A program made the position numbers and the translations under genes. 40,558 nt of DNA from Candidatus Acetothermia bacterium JdFR-48 (GTDB lineage: Bacteria; Bipolaricaulota; Bipolaricaulia; Bipolaricaulales; Bipolaricaulaceae), in contig MTNJ01000055.1 of assembly GCA_002011425.1 (NCBI GenBank), positions 18,769 through 59,326 of the forward strand, read 5' to 3'. This document shows, piece by piece, positions 1 to 8,024 of the stretch. The number at the start of each line of letters is the position of its first letter. Position 1 is the stretch's first letter. A model generated the notes under the pieces. The model did not search any database. It was not told the origin of the DNA and was given only the letters and a program-made list of their open reading frames with translations.

Positions 1-69
1 ATGGAAGTTCAAGGGAAGAAATTTGCAAGTCTTGTGGAGGAAGTTTTGTCCAGAACTAAGCCACGATAA
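1..69 (+). CDS. possible 3' end of a gene cut by the window edge
   Basis: The frame starting at base 1 is open for 22 codons and stops at TAA 67-69. It encodes a Lys/Arg/Glu-rich tail ending in SRTKPR. No family is recognisable from so short a piece. It would converge on the gene ending at 141, with a hairpin between them, which is why I prefer a gene end to chance. Confidence 0.25.
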   Translation: MEVQGKKFASLVEEVLSRTKPR

Positions 70-75
70 AGTGAC

Positions 76-106
76 GTCACGGACCGAGAAAAGGTCGGCC
101 CGTGAC
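76..106. terminator. hairpin between convergent gene ends
   Basis: GTCACGG (76-82) pairs perfectly with CCGTGAC (100-106), and ACC/GGT pairs further inside. It lies between the putative gene end at 69 and the converging gene end at 141. There is no T-tract on either strand, so its role as a terminator is only suggested by position. Confidence 0.3.
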
Positions 107-140
107 GCCAGCACGAGGGGGAAGTGGTTCTCTCAGCGGA

Positions 141-785
141 TCAAGTCTGAACCTGGTCGCCCATCCCGCCGCAGCCGCCCTGTCGCATGGGTAGCTCGCA
201 GAGGTCGCGGTAGCAGGCCCCACGTGTCGTGAGGTCATAGCGGGATGGATTCACGCCCCGTTCCTTCAAGGCTTTGGCGAGGAAGTACTTACGATGGGCG
301 AACTTCACCCACTCGCGCACCGCCGCTTGTACCTCCTCCTCGCCGAAATCCTTCCGCTGGATGAGCCAAGCGGCGAGGCCGCGGGCGCTGCGGACTAGGT
401 TGCAGATGAACCCAGAGCGCTCACAACAACATCGAGTGATCCTGGTATCATCGCAGCAGGGGGTGGGGATGTCCTTCAAAGCCTGCTGAAGCAATGTTGC
501 TTCTTCAGGAGTCAAACGTACCTCGTAGTACCAATCGGCGAAGGTCTGGGCGTTATCCCATGAAAGGGGGATCCCATAGGAAGTTTCCTTGCCCACCGGG
601 GGAATGACCTCCGCTTCGAGCTCCGCTAAGGATATCTCCTCGGCCTCTGCGGGACCCTGCCCTCCACGGGGGACGAGGAAAAGCGCGACAACCAGGGCTA
701 GAGCTGCAATTCCAAGCACTATCCACCACTTGACCATGTTTCCCCCTCTCCTCCGTTGCTTTTCTTTTTGTCTTCTCATCGACAT
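141..785 (-). CDS. membrane-anchored Cys-rich protein, copy 1
   Basis: A 214-residue protein with a basic N-terminus, one hydrophobic segment (about residues 18-38) and an exported Cys-rich body, probably membrane anchored. Visible motifs in order are TSYGIPLS, FADWYYE, LTPEE, PCCDD, a CCC triplet, CNLVRSARGLAAWL, YFLAKAL and a C-terminal GGCGGMG. It is a clear paralogue of the gene at 807-1430, which has the same motifs in the same order. The clustered cysteines, and copA next to the pair, suggest metal binding or periplasmic thiol chemistry, but the function is unknown. The start at 785 follows AGGTGA at a seven-base spacing. An alternative ATG at 737, after a GGAGGAGAGGGGG stretch, would give 198 residues starting right before the hydrophobic segment. 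Confidence 0.75.
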   Translation of the reverse strand: MSMRRQKEKQRRRGGNMVKWWIVLGIAALALVVALFLVPRGGQGPAEAEEISLAELEAEVIPPVGKETSYGIPLSWDNAQTFADWYYEVRLTPEEATLLQQALKDIPTPCCDDTRITRCCCERSGFICNLVRSARGLAAWLIQRKDFGEEEVQAAVREWVKFAHRKYFLAKALKERGVNPSRYDLTTRGACYRDLCELPMRQGGCGGMGDQVQT

Positions 786-806
786 AGATCGCTCACCTTT
801 TCATTA

Positions 807-1430
807 TTAACCCCCCTCTGCGCGGCAGCAAGCGGGGACCTCTTTCTCCTCTTCCAGGATGACTTTGAGACCCATGCTCCCACAGCCTCCTGCGTTCAAG
901 GAAACCTCACACTGACGAGCGTTACAGGACTCATAAGCTTCGTGGGACTTGAGGCCATAGATAGCAGGATCGGAACCCCGCTCCTCCAATGCCTTGGCGA
1001 GGTAATAGTCAGGCTTGAGGAAGCGGAGCCATTCTTCCACAGCGACTTTCAGCTCATCCCTGGTAAAGCCCTTGGTGTGGACGAGCCATGCCGCGAGGCC
1101 TAGAGCCGATCGAGTGAGGTTGCATATTTTGTTGTTTTTCCGACAACAACACTGAAGAACAGAGTTGTCATCGCAACAGGGAGCCGGGAGGTCTGAGAGG
1201 ACCTGTTCGACCAAGGGCTGCTCCTCAAGAGTGAGCTGGATCGTGTAAAACCAATCGGCAAAGACCTGGGTGTTTTCCCGGGAGAGCGGGATACCGTAGG
1301 AGGTTTTCATTCCAACTTCAGGAATGAGTTCAGCCCGCAAAGTTTCCAACAAATTCTGAGATTCGTCGCTCATGGCTATGGAGGACATCAGCAGGACGCT
1401 CGCGAACAGTAAGATTACGTATCTGCTCAT
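807..1430 (-). CDS. secreted Cys-rich protein, copy 2
   Basis: A 207-residue paralogue of the downstream gene at 141-785. It begins with a signal-peptide-like hydrophobic stretch (MSRYVILLFASVLLMSS) and has no long basic leader. The conserved core contains TSYGIPLS, FADWFYT, LTLEE, PCCDD, QCCC, CNLTRSALGLAAWLV, YYLAKALEERG and GGCGSMG. Unlike copy 1 it ends in an extra acidic tail with a further CC pair (VPACCRAEGG). ATG 1430 is chosen because AGGAGGTG lies eight bases upstream. The longer reading from 1484 has no ribosome site. The two genes are 21 to 69 bases apart, depending on the start of copy 1, and probably form one transcript. They diverge from copA, so a shared metal response is plausible but not shown. 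Confidence 0.75.
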   Translation of the reverse strand: MSRYVILLFASVLLMSSIAMSDESQNLLETLRAELIPEVGMKTSYGIPLSRENTQVFADWFYTIQLTLEEQPLVEQVLSDLPAPCCDDNSVLQCCCRKNNKICNLTRSALGLAAWLVHTKGFTRDELKVAVEEWLRFLKPDYYLAKALEERGSDPAIYGLKSHEAYESCNARQCEVSLNAGGCGSMGLKVILEEEKEVPACCRAEGG

Positions 1431-1642
1431 TGAACTTCCACCTCCTAGATTCTTCCTTTTCACCCGATTGTGGGACGTCATCATGGAGGACGGATGAAAC
1501 CTGTGTGAAAATTGTATGGAGGTTCATGCATATTTTATCCGATTAAAACTGTCATGAAATGCTCAAGGATAAAATTGTTTGTCGTAATTCTGTGGCTACG
1601 TCTCAAAATGCGAATGAGTTTAGATTAGCTTACGGAGGTAAA

Positions 1643-4063
1643 ATGCCGGGAAAGAAAAGGATTGAACTCCCCATCGAGGGAATGCACTGTGCTGGTTGCG
1701 TCCTCCGGGTGGAAGGGGCGTTGAAAGGCCTCCCCGCTGTGGAGAAGGTGCATGTGGATCTCTCCAATGCCCAAGCGGTGGTGGAATTCTCCCGGGAACT
1801 CCCTCTCGCCGAGGTCGTAAAGGCCGTGGAGGCCGCGGGGTACCGGGTGGCCAAGCGGAAGATCTTCTTCCCCGTGGAGGGGATGGCCTGTGCTGCCTGT
1901 GCCGCTCGGGTAGAGGGGATCTTGCGTGAACTTTTCGGTGTTCTTTCGGCCAAGGTCAATCTTTCCACGAACACTGCCTACGTAGAATTCGTGCCGACCC
2001 TCGTGTCCGGAAAAGGGCTCGCCGCTGCCGTGGCCGAGGCAGGCTATGCCGCCGTGTTCGAAGCTGAAGAAGAACCAACCGTCCGGGAAGCTGAGAAAGC
2101 GAAGCGCCGTGCGGTCCTCGCCTGGGCACTGACTTTACCCTTAATCGCCTGGATGATCCCCGAGATGGCCGCGGGGATCGCCTGGCCCAGTCCCCTCGGA
2201 TTCAAATTGGCCATGATCTTCCTCTCGCTCCCGGTCCTCATATTGGCCGGTGCTCCTACTTACCTCTCCGCCCTGCGGGCCCTCAAATCGCGTCACGCCA
2301 ATATGGATACCCTGATCGCTCTGGGCACTGGGGCCTCATTCATCACCGGTCCCCTCTCCTTCCTCCTTCCTCTCGCCAACTACGCGGGAGTAGCAGCGAT
2401 GATCATGGCTTTCCACTTGACGGGCAGGGCTCTAGAAGCCGGGGCCCGGGGACGTGCCTCCCGGGCTATCCGAGAGCTCCTCGAACTTTCCCCTGCGACC
2501 GCCCGGGTCCTCCGGGACGGAAAGGAACTGGAGATACCTCTGGAGGAAGTGCGCGTAGGAGACGTGATGGTGGTACGTCCCGGGGAGCGTATTCCTACCG
2601 ATGGTAAAGTGGTAGATGGGGAGGCCGCGGTGGACGAGTCCATGGTCACCGGAGAACCCATGCCCCGGACTAAGCGCCCTGGGGATGAGGTGATCGGCGC
2701 CACGGTGAACCGGGACGGCCTCCTAAGGATCCAAGCGACCCGTGTGGGAAAGGACACCTTCCTCGCCCAGGTAATCCGCCTAGTGGAGGAAGCCCAGGGG
2801 TCGAAGGTTCCCATCCAAGCTTTGGCAGACAAGGTCACGGCCCGGTTCGTCCCGGGGATCCTCGCAATTGCCCTGGTCACGTCCCTCCTGTGGCTCTTCG
2901 TTCCCAACGTCATGCGCCCATTTCTACAAATAGGAAAATTCCTACCGTGGGTCTCAGTGGGGCTAGGTGGCCTGAGCCTCGCCATCGCGGCCACGGTCTC
3001 GGTGCTCGTCATTGCCTGTCCCTGTGCCCTGGGGCTCGCCACCCCCACAGCCATCGTGGTGGGGACGGGGCTCGCCGCCCGGCGGGGGATCCTCTTCCGC
3101 TCAGGCGAGGCGGTCCAGCGTCTCAAGGACGTGCGCGTTGTAGCCTTCGACAAGACCGGAACCCTCACCCAAGGGCATCCCCGGGTGACGGAAATCCTGC
3201 CCACCCGTGGCTTACACCCCGACGAGGTCTTGGCCCTCGCTGCATCGGCTGAGCGAGGGAGCGAACATCCCCTCGCCCGGGCCATTGTGGACCACGCGCG
3301 GGAGCGGGGGTTGACCCTGGAAGAGCCCGAGAAATTCCGAGCCCTGAGGGGAAAGGGGATCGAGGCCACGGTTGCGGGGGATGAAGTCCTCCTCGGCTCT
3401 CCGAAGTTCCTGGCCGAACGGAACGTGGACCTCTCCTCTCTGGCCGGGGAACTCGAACGACTGGAGGGGAAAGCGAAGACAGTTGTGGTCGTGGCCCAAG
3501 ACGGGCGTGCCTTGGGCGCAATTGGCATCTCCGATCCCCTGAAAGAGAGTGCGACGGTCGCAGTGGAGGCCCTCAAGAAACTGGGCCTCGAGGTCGCCTT
3601 GATCACCGGGGACAACCGTCGTACCGCTACTGCCATCGCGGAGAGGCTCGGGATCGAACGGGTCATCGCCGAGGTCCTCCCGGAGGAGAAACTCCGTGAA
3701 GTGGAGCGGTTGCGTGAGGAGTTCGGGCCAGTGGCCTTCGTGGGCGACGGGATTAATGACGCCCCCGCCCTCGCGACCGCAGATGTGGGGATCGCCATCG
3801 GAACCGGGACTGACATCGCCATCGAGTCCGGGGATGTGACTCTGGTGAGAGGGGATCTCTCCGGGGTGGTAGAGGCGATCCGTCTCTCGCGGGCCACTTT
3901 CCGTGTGATCGTCCAAAACCTCTTTTGGGCCTTCTTCTATAACGTGGTGATGGTCCCCCTGGCGGTGATCGGGTGGATGCACCCATTGCTTGCTGAAGCA
4001 GCCATGGCCACAAGCTCCCTCACCGTGGTTGGGAACGCCCTGAGGCTTCGGAGGTGGCGATGA
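1643..4063 (+). CDS. copA: Cu(I)-exporting P1B-type ATPase
   Basis: An 806-residue heavy-metal P-type ATPase that uses ATP to pump a soft metal, most likely Cu(I), out of the cytoplasm. Two N-terminal HMA domains carry GMHCAGC (Cys16/Cys19) and GMACAAC (Cys83/Cys86). The transmembrane metal site CPC is at 459-461, the phosphorylated Asp of DKTGT at 503, and SEHPLARAI and [10 protein letters not shown] follow. The FFYN motif in the seventh helix and MATSS in the last helix are those of the Cu(I) (1B-1) subgroup. ATG 1643 has an ideal TACGGAGGT site seven bases upstream, so the 28 extra codons of the longest frame are not used. It is divergent from the Cys-rich pair and overlaps the next gene at ATGA. 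Confidence 0.95.
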   Translation: MPGKKRIELPIEGMHCAGCVLRVEGALKGLPAVEKVHVDLSNAQAVVEFSRELPLAEVVKAVEAAGYRVAKRKIFFPVEGMACAACAARVEGILRELFGVLSAKVNLSTNTAYVEFVPTLVSGKGLAAAVAEAGYAAVFEAEEEPTVREAEKAKRRAVLAWALTLPLIAWMIPEMAAGIAWPSPLGFKLAMIFLSLPVLILAGAPTYLSALRALKSRHANMDTLIALGTGASFITGPLSFLLPLANYAGVAAMIMAFHLTGRALEAGARGRASRAIRELLELSPATARVLRDGKELEIPLEEVRVGDVMVVRPGERIPTDGKVVDGEAAVDESMVTGEPMPRTKRPGDEVIGATVNRDGLLRIQATRVGKDTFLAQVIRLVEEAQGSKVPIQALADKVTARFVPGILAIALVTSLLWLFVPNVMRPFLQIGKFLPWVSVGLGGLSLAIAATVSVLVIACPCALGLATPTAIVVGTGLAARRGILFRSGEAVQRLKDVRVVAFDKTGTLTQGHPRVTEILPTRGLHPDEVLALAASAERGSEHPLARAIVDHARERGLTLEEPEKFRALRGKGIEATVAGDEVLLGSPKFLAERNVDLSSLAGELERLEGKAKTVVVVAQDGRALGAIGISDPLKESATVAVEALKKLGLEVALITGDNRRTATAIAERLGIERVIAEVLPEEKLREVERLREEFGPVAFVGDGINDAPALATADVGIAIGTGTDIAIESGDVTLVRGDLSGVVEAIRLSRATFRVIVQNLFWAFFYNVVMVPLAVIGWMHPLLAEAAMATSSLTVVGNALRLRRWR

Positions 4064-4455
4064 GGATCGAGTTCCTCTTCCACCCCGACTGTCCCGCATG
4101 GTGTGAGGCCCTGCGGGAACTCTCGGCGGCTCTGCGGGAATTGGGAATCGACGCAGAACTTAGGCTCGTCGAGGTGAGAGAGGAAGAGGAAGCTCGAAAA
4201 TTACGCTTTCCTGGCTCCCCCACCCTGCGGATCGAAGGGGACGATCTCTTTCCCATGCCGGTACCTCGCTTCGGCCTCACCTGCCGCGTTTACCTCACCG
4301 AAGATGGTCCCAAGGGGTATCCCACCCGCAGGCTGATCGTGGAGGCCCTGCGACCTCGTTTAAGCCGAGAAGAAGAAACCGACGGCTTTCTTGATCGGAC
4401 TCCGTGGGGAACTCGAGGCAACGGTGATCGGGGCAGGGGCGACCGGCCATCCTGA
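4060..4455 (+). CDS. small thioredoxin-fold protein coupled to copA
   Basis: A 131-residue protein with an N-terminal thioredoxin-like strand-helix start ([14 protein letters not shown]) and the region [16 protein letters not shown], typical of small thioredoxin-family proteins found beside heavy-metal genes. The active-site-like cysteines are spaced C-x3-C rather than C-x2-C, so ordinary disulfide reductase activity is uncertain. FGLTCRVY contributes a third Cys. Its ATG overlaps the copA stop (ATGA) with GGAGGT just upstream, so it is translationally coupled to copA. The last 27 residues are rich in Gly/Arg/Asp and look unlike a folded end. The true 3' end may have been lost, as the DNA beyond it appears degraded. 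Confidence 0.75.
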   Translation: MRIEFLFHPDCPAWCEALRELSAALRELGIDAELRLVEVREEEEARKLRFPGSPTLRIEGDDLFPMPVPRFGLTCRVYLTEDGPKGYPTRRLIVEALRPRLSREEETDGFLDRTPWGTRGNGDRGRGDRPS

Positions 4456-5099
4456 GGGTAGCTGTAGCCCCGAAGATACGAAGACGTGGTGGGCATCGCC
4501 GCGGAACCCTCATTTAATGCAGTAACCACAACCCCGGGAGGACGTGGAAACTCTTCGAGGGGACATCCCCGCTCTTTGCCTACGGCGTCCTCCTGCGGTT
4601 GATCTTTAAGATGCGCACGCGCAGAGAGGATCTGTCCCCTCTTTTCTGCGTAGCTGTAGTTACATGAAGGGATTAGGATCGGTGTTTTCTGAGCACGTTC
4701 ACTTCCGAGGAGACGAGGTCGACCTCTTCACGGGGAATTCTTAGGATCGCCGCCGCGATATCTACCCCGGCGGGCTGGATCTCGGACTTTCCACGTTCTT
4801 CATCATCACTGTTCAGTCATTGTTCCTCATGGCCGCAGGATCCCCCGCTTGCAGGGTTCACGCACTACATGACGTCGGTGTCCTCTCTGTCATTAATTGA
4901 ACACCATAGAAACCCGAACTTCTTCATCCAAAAATGTCCGCCGTTGGCCGCTTCCCTGCGACACTCTTCGGGCCAACGGAGACCTTTCGCTGCTTGAAGT
5001 GTCCTTCTACTTCACCTACGTTATAGGGGCCAGCTTCAAGGCGGGTTCGGAGCTTCGGCGGGCCCATGTGTAAACGAACACAGAAAGGAGGTGAGACGA
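4456..5099. other. 644-base intergenic region with possible gene remnants
   Basis: No convincing intact gene. On the + strand, short open stretches look like membrane-protein debris. One begins near 4546 with WKLFEGTSPLFAYGVLLRL and stops at TGA near 4664. Another, near 4790, reads LSTFFIITVQSLFLMAAG. The frame that shifts out of the preceding gene reads [11 protein letters not shown] around 4421-4453. They could be a decayed permease-like gene or chance. AGGAGGT at its right end (5086-5092) belongs to the YHS gene. Confidence 0.35.
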
Positions 5100-5279
5100 A
5101 TGGCGGAAAAGGTCGTCGATCCAGTGTGTGGAATGGAAGTGGATCCGGACACCGCGCCGGCCAAGTCCGATTATAAGGGAAAAATTTACTACTTCTGTGC
5201 CCCAAGCTGCAAGGACGAGTTCGAGAAGGATCCTGAACGTTACTTGTCCACAGAGAAAGGCCGCGGCTGCTGCCGCTAA
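5100..5279 (+). CDS. YHS-domain metal-binding protein
   Basis: A 59-residue protein that is essentially one YHS domain. It has VDPVCGMEVDPDTAP at residues 6-20, then YYFCAPSCKDEFEKDPERY, and a C-terminal CC. YHS domains are small metal-binding modules often found in or beside copper and mercury transport proteins. Here it stands alone on the copA strand, about 640 bases downstream of the small thioredoxin-fold gene. The start is set by AGAAAGGAGGTGAG immediately upstream of ATG 5100. A strong terminator hairpin follows directly. A role as a cytoplasmic copper carrier or buffer is an inference from family and context. Confidence 0.85.
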   Translation: MAEKVVDPVCGMEVDPDTAPAKSDYKGKIYYFCAPSCKDEFEKDPERYLSTEKGRGCCR

Positions 5280-5296
5280 ATTTTCTTTCTCCTCAG

Positions 5297-5333
5297 AAGA
5301 GGCCAACGTGGACTTCCTCTACGTTGGCCTCTT
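5297..5333 (+). terminator. strong hairpin terminator after the YHS gene
   Basis: Perfect 13-bp arms AAGAGGCCAACGT (5297-5309) and ACGTTGGCCTCTT (5321-5333) enclose an 11-base loop. They are followed by a short T-rich run (TCTTC). It begins 18 bases after the YHS stop codon and fits an intrinsic terminator for that transcript. Confidence 0.75.
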
Positions 5334-5786
5334 TCTTCGCAGATGTATTTTGGACGATGCCCTCAATGTCTCGCTGAGGGACATCCCGATATCTTTCGAT
5401 GATCTCCTTATTCCGAAGAAAAAGACACGTTGGACTACCCGGCCACCATTGTCTGGGGTGAAGTCCTGGGACATGGAGAAAAAGCGATGGCTCAATTTGA
5501 CTGACTTGACAAAGCAGCCAACGATGGGGTCCTTTAAAAACGACCAGAAAGAAAACCACTGATGGACGAACTAAAACGAGGAGTCCATGACCCTCATCGA
5601 TGTTGGGAACCTGACCGAGAAGGCCAAAGGAACCGGTGGAGGGAGCGATGAGCTGATGGACTCAAACACCTGGAGGACCCCAATTTACACCACGCCCTGG
5701 GATGTCACCCTCAGTGGTATCGAAGGTCGCTGACTCTCGAATAAGTGTTGTGATCGCTAAAATGGAGGATGCGAGCTTTTGCCCTT
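5334..5786. other. intergenic stretch with one possible micro-ORF
   Basis: About 450 bases between the YHS terminator and the converging thioredoxin-CcdA gene. I see no recognisable gene. A 48-codon frame at 5587-5733 (+), starting MTLIDVGNLTEKAKG, has a GAGGAG-like site just before its ATG but matches nothing I know. A minus-strand stretch reading NKEIIERYRDVPQRDIEGIVQ has a transposase-like feel but no catalytic motifs. Confidence 0.3.
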
Positions 5787-6851
5787 CTAAACATAGCCGA
5801 GTTGGAGGGCAACGATCATTCCCACCCCCAATATGAACATCACCGCCCCCGAGATCAAATGCAGCTTCCTCAGGCGTTGCGAGCGCCACGTCTCCGCCCG
5901 TGCCGTGGTGGTGAACCCGAAATGTACGCCCAGGGTGAGGAGGAGTAGGGGGAGGATGAACACGAGGTTGTAGAGGAGGAGGTAGAGGACCCCTTGGGCC
6001 CTGGTGGTCGTCCGGGAGATGAGGGCCAGGATCGCGATGTAGGGCCCCGACGAGCAGGGGAGAAGGAAAAGCGAGTCCAGGATGCCGATGGCGAACGCTC
6101 CCGGAACCGAGACCACCGAGGCAGTGAGGCGTTTGAGCAGTGGCCGCCAGCGTTGGGGGACCTCGATGGTGAACCACTTCCCATAGGCGAAGTAGTCCTT
6201 CACGTTCCAAAGCCCCATGAGGACCGCGAGGATCGAGACCGAGAGGATAAAGTAGTACTGAACCCCGGCGGCCTGGATCGCCGAGTAGACCCCGAGCCCC
6301 ATGAGGAAGTAGGAAATGTAGATTGCGGAAAGGAAGGCAAGGCCAATGGGGAGGATCCTCCGGCGCCGACCTGCAACGAGCAATGTCCCGAAGAGGAAGA
6401 TGAGGATAGCGAAGCAGCAGGGGTTCACCGAGTCCACCGCGGCCGCGACCAAGATGGCGGGAAGGGCGAGCTTCTCCGCCAAGTCTTGTCCGCGGATCCC
6501 TTTCGCTCGCACGAGGGGTGAAGGGGCGTTCACAGCGATGGCCCGCTGGATTGCTTCTTCCAGGGCCATCTCGCCGGCCCGACCAAATAAGGTCACCGGT
6601 TCCTCCTCCAGCCCATAGAAGGTATCCCCGATGAGGGCTACGTCTCCCACGAAGATCAGGGGCACGGGCCCCAACTCCACGCCATAGGCGGTAAGGAGCC
6701 GTTCTAGTATTTCCCGGGACTTGGGTTCTCGCACGTTAAACCGAACCACCTCGAGCTCCGGGTAGTCGGGAGCAATCTCCTCAAGGAAGGCCTCGATGCG
6801 GGCACAATGGGGACAGCCGGGATCATAGAAGAAGACGAGTTCCACTCCCAC
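5787..6851 (-). CDS. thioredoxin-like domain fused to CcdA/DsbD-type membrane domain
   Basis: A 354-residue fusion. Residues 1-105 form a thioredoxin/glutaredoxin-like domain with FFYDPGCPHC (Cys13, Cys16) and the cis-Pro-like VPLIFV. Residues about 128-354 contain six hydrophobic segments resembling the CcdA/DsbD transmembrane domain, with NPCCFA (Cys145/146) in the first and LPCSSGPY (Cys266) in the fourth. Those are the two positions where CcdA proteins carry their redox cysteines. The family passes reducing equivalents from cytoplasmic thioredoxin across the membrane to exported thiols. Here the donor and the conduit are one polypeptide. The start is GTG 6851; a GTG two codons later is possible. 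It is the third gene of the Zn-ATPase operon and could keep exported thiols reduced under metal stress. Confidence 0.85.
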   Translation of the reverse strand: MGVELVFFYDPGCPHCARIEAFLEEIAPDYPELEVVRFNVREPKSREILERLLTAYGVELGPVPLIFVGDVALIGDTFYGLEEEPVTLFGRAGEMALEEAIQRAIAVNAPSPLVRAKGIRGQDLAEKLALPAILVAAAVDSVNPCCFAILIFLFGTLLVAGRRRRILPIGLAFLSAIYISYFLMGLGVYSAIQAAGVQYYFILSVSILAVLMGLWNVKDYFAYGKWFTIEVPQRWRPLLKRLTASVVSVPGAFAIGILDSLFLLPCSSGPYIAILALISRTTTRAQGVLYLLLYNLVFILPLLLLTLGVHFGFTTTARAETWRSQRLRKLHLISGAVMFILGVGMIVALQLGYV

Positions 6852-6948
6852 CGCTCGAAGGACGAAGAAAAAAAGCTATACCTACAAAGACGCAGATACG
6901 GAAAGCTCTGAGCGTCACCGCGCCTCCAAGTTTACGGCGATTCCGGTA

Positions 6949-8013
6949 TCATCCGGCCTCTTCTTCCCACAGGAGCTCCCCCCCGTAACGGATCTTCCAC
7001 TGTTCGAGTCCCCCAACGAGGCAATAGACGTCCGCCTGGCCCTCCTCACGGAACCGGGCGGCGAGCTCGCAGGCCTTGGCTCCATCGGCGTCCACGAGCC
7101 AGATGTAGAGGCGCCCCGCATCGCCGGTGCCCGGCAGAACGGCAAGCCATCCGGAGAGCTCGTCCGGGACGACGTTCACCGCCCCGGGGAGATGTCCCGC
7201 GGCGTATTCCTCTGGCGACCGCAAGTCGACCACTACTTGGTAGCTCCGGACAATGCGGTGGGCACTCACCGTGCGCTGGCCGTATCGAGGTGTGCCAAGT
7301 GAAGGGATCTTCGTGCCCTCAGCCCGGACGAAGAATGCGCCCCCCACCTCTTCCCACCAGCCCGCCAGACCGCCGGCGATCGCTCGGGCTGCGATGGCCC
7401 CGCGCTCCCGGAGGATGCGAGCCGCTTCCAGGGCTCCCTCCCCCGTCTCGTCGTAGAAGTAGAGGGGGAGGCTCCGGGGGAGACGCTCGACCCACTGATC
7501 CAGCGCGGTCAGGGGGATGTTGATCGCCCCCAGTAGGTGGCCCCGAGCGTAGTCCTCAGGTGACCGCAGGTCCACGAGGAGATAGAAGCCGTAGTATAAG
7601 GTCGAGGCCGAGCCCTCGTAAGGCTGGGCTTCGCGGACGTACCCTTCGAGGATCAGCACCTGTTTTGGTGCTTGGGGATCGTTGGAGAAAAGCTCCACCT
7701 TCCGCGTGATCTTTCTCCCCCCAAAGCCGGTGGAGTCGAAGAAGACCACGAGCTCCGTCGATTCGCCCGGCGCCAGCTTCTCCTTGGGGAGCGGGGCACT
7801 GGTGCAGCCGCACGAGGTATGGGGCTGCTGCGGGAAGAGTAAAGGCGCGTCGCCCACATTGGTGAGCACGAACACAGCGCGGACGACAATTCCCTCTGTC
7901 ACTTCCCCGAACCTATATACCGTGGGCTCTACCTGTAGGCGTGGCCCGGCTAGGACGGCCGCTACGAGGATGAAGAGAAACAATTCCACTGTAAATACCT
8001 TTTTCATGGTCAA
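6949..8013 (-). CDS. exported DUF1573 protein with two inactive rhodanese domains
   Basis: About 354 residues. A signal-peptide-like N-terminus (KKVFTVELFLFILVAAVLAG) is followed by a DUF1573 Ig-like domain with its usual TSCGCTSAP. Two rhodanese-like domains follow, each with a DLRSPE(D/E)YA..GHL.GA motif and a downstream GGL..W motif. At the position of the rhodanese active-site Cys loop the sequences read FYDETGEGA and WLVDADGA, so both lack the catalytic cysteine. Sulfur transfer is unlikely and a binding role is more probable. The start is TTG 8013, six bases after AGGAGG; ATG 8007 is the alternative at 12 bases. It lies 11 bases after the Zn-ATPase stop and is in the same operon. Confidence 0.8.
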   Translation of the reverse strand: MTMKKVFTVELFLFILVAAVLAGPRLQVEPTVYRFGEVTEGIVVRAVFVLTNVGDAPLLFPQQPHTSCGCTSAPLPKEKLAPGESTELVVFFDSTGFGGRKITRKVELFSNDPQAPKQVLILEGYVREAQPYEGSASTLYYGFYLLVDLRSPEDYARGHLLGAINIPLTALDQWVERLPRSLPLYFYDETGEGALEAARILRERGAIAARAIAGGLAGWWEEVGGAFFVRAEGTKIPSLGTPRYGQRTVSAHRIVRSYQVVVDLRSPEEYAAGHLPGAVNVVPDELSGWLAVLPGTGDAGRLYIWLVDADGAKACELAARFREEGQADVYCLVGGLEQWKIRYGGELLWEEEAG

Positions 8014-8024
8014 AACACACCTCC

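Noticed and set aside
2380..3897. 505-codon minus-strand frame opposite copA
   Set aside because: Antisense shadow of a GC-rich gene. It is low-complexity Ser/Arg/Pro sequence, while the + strand carries every P-type ATPase motif.
5293..5559. 88-codon minus-strand frame with a transposase-like phrase
   Set aside because: It covers the YHS terminator hairpin, has no catalytic motif and no ribosome site.
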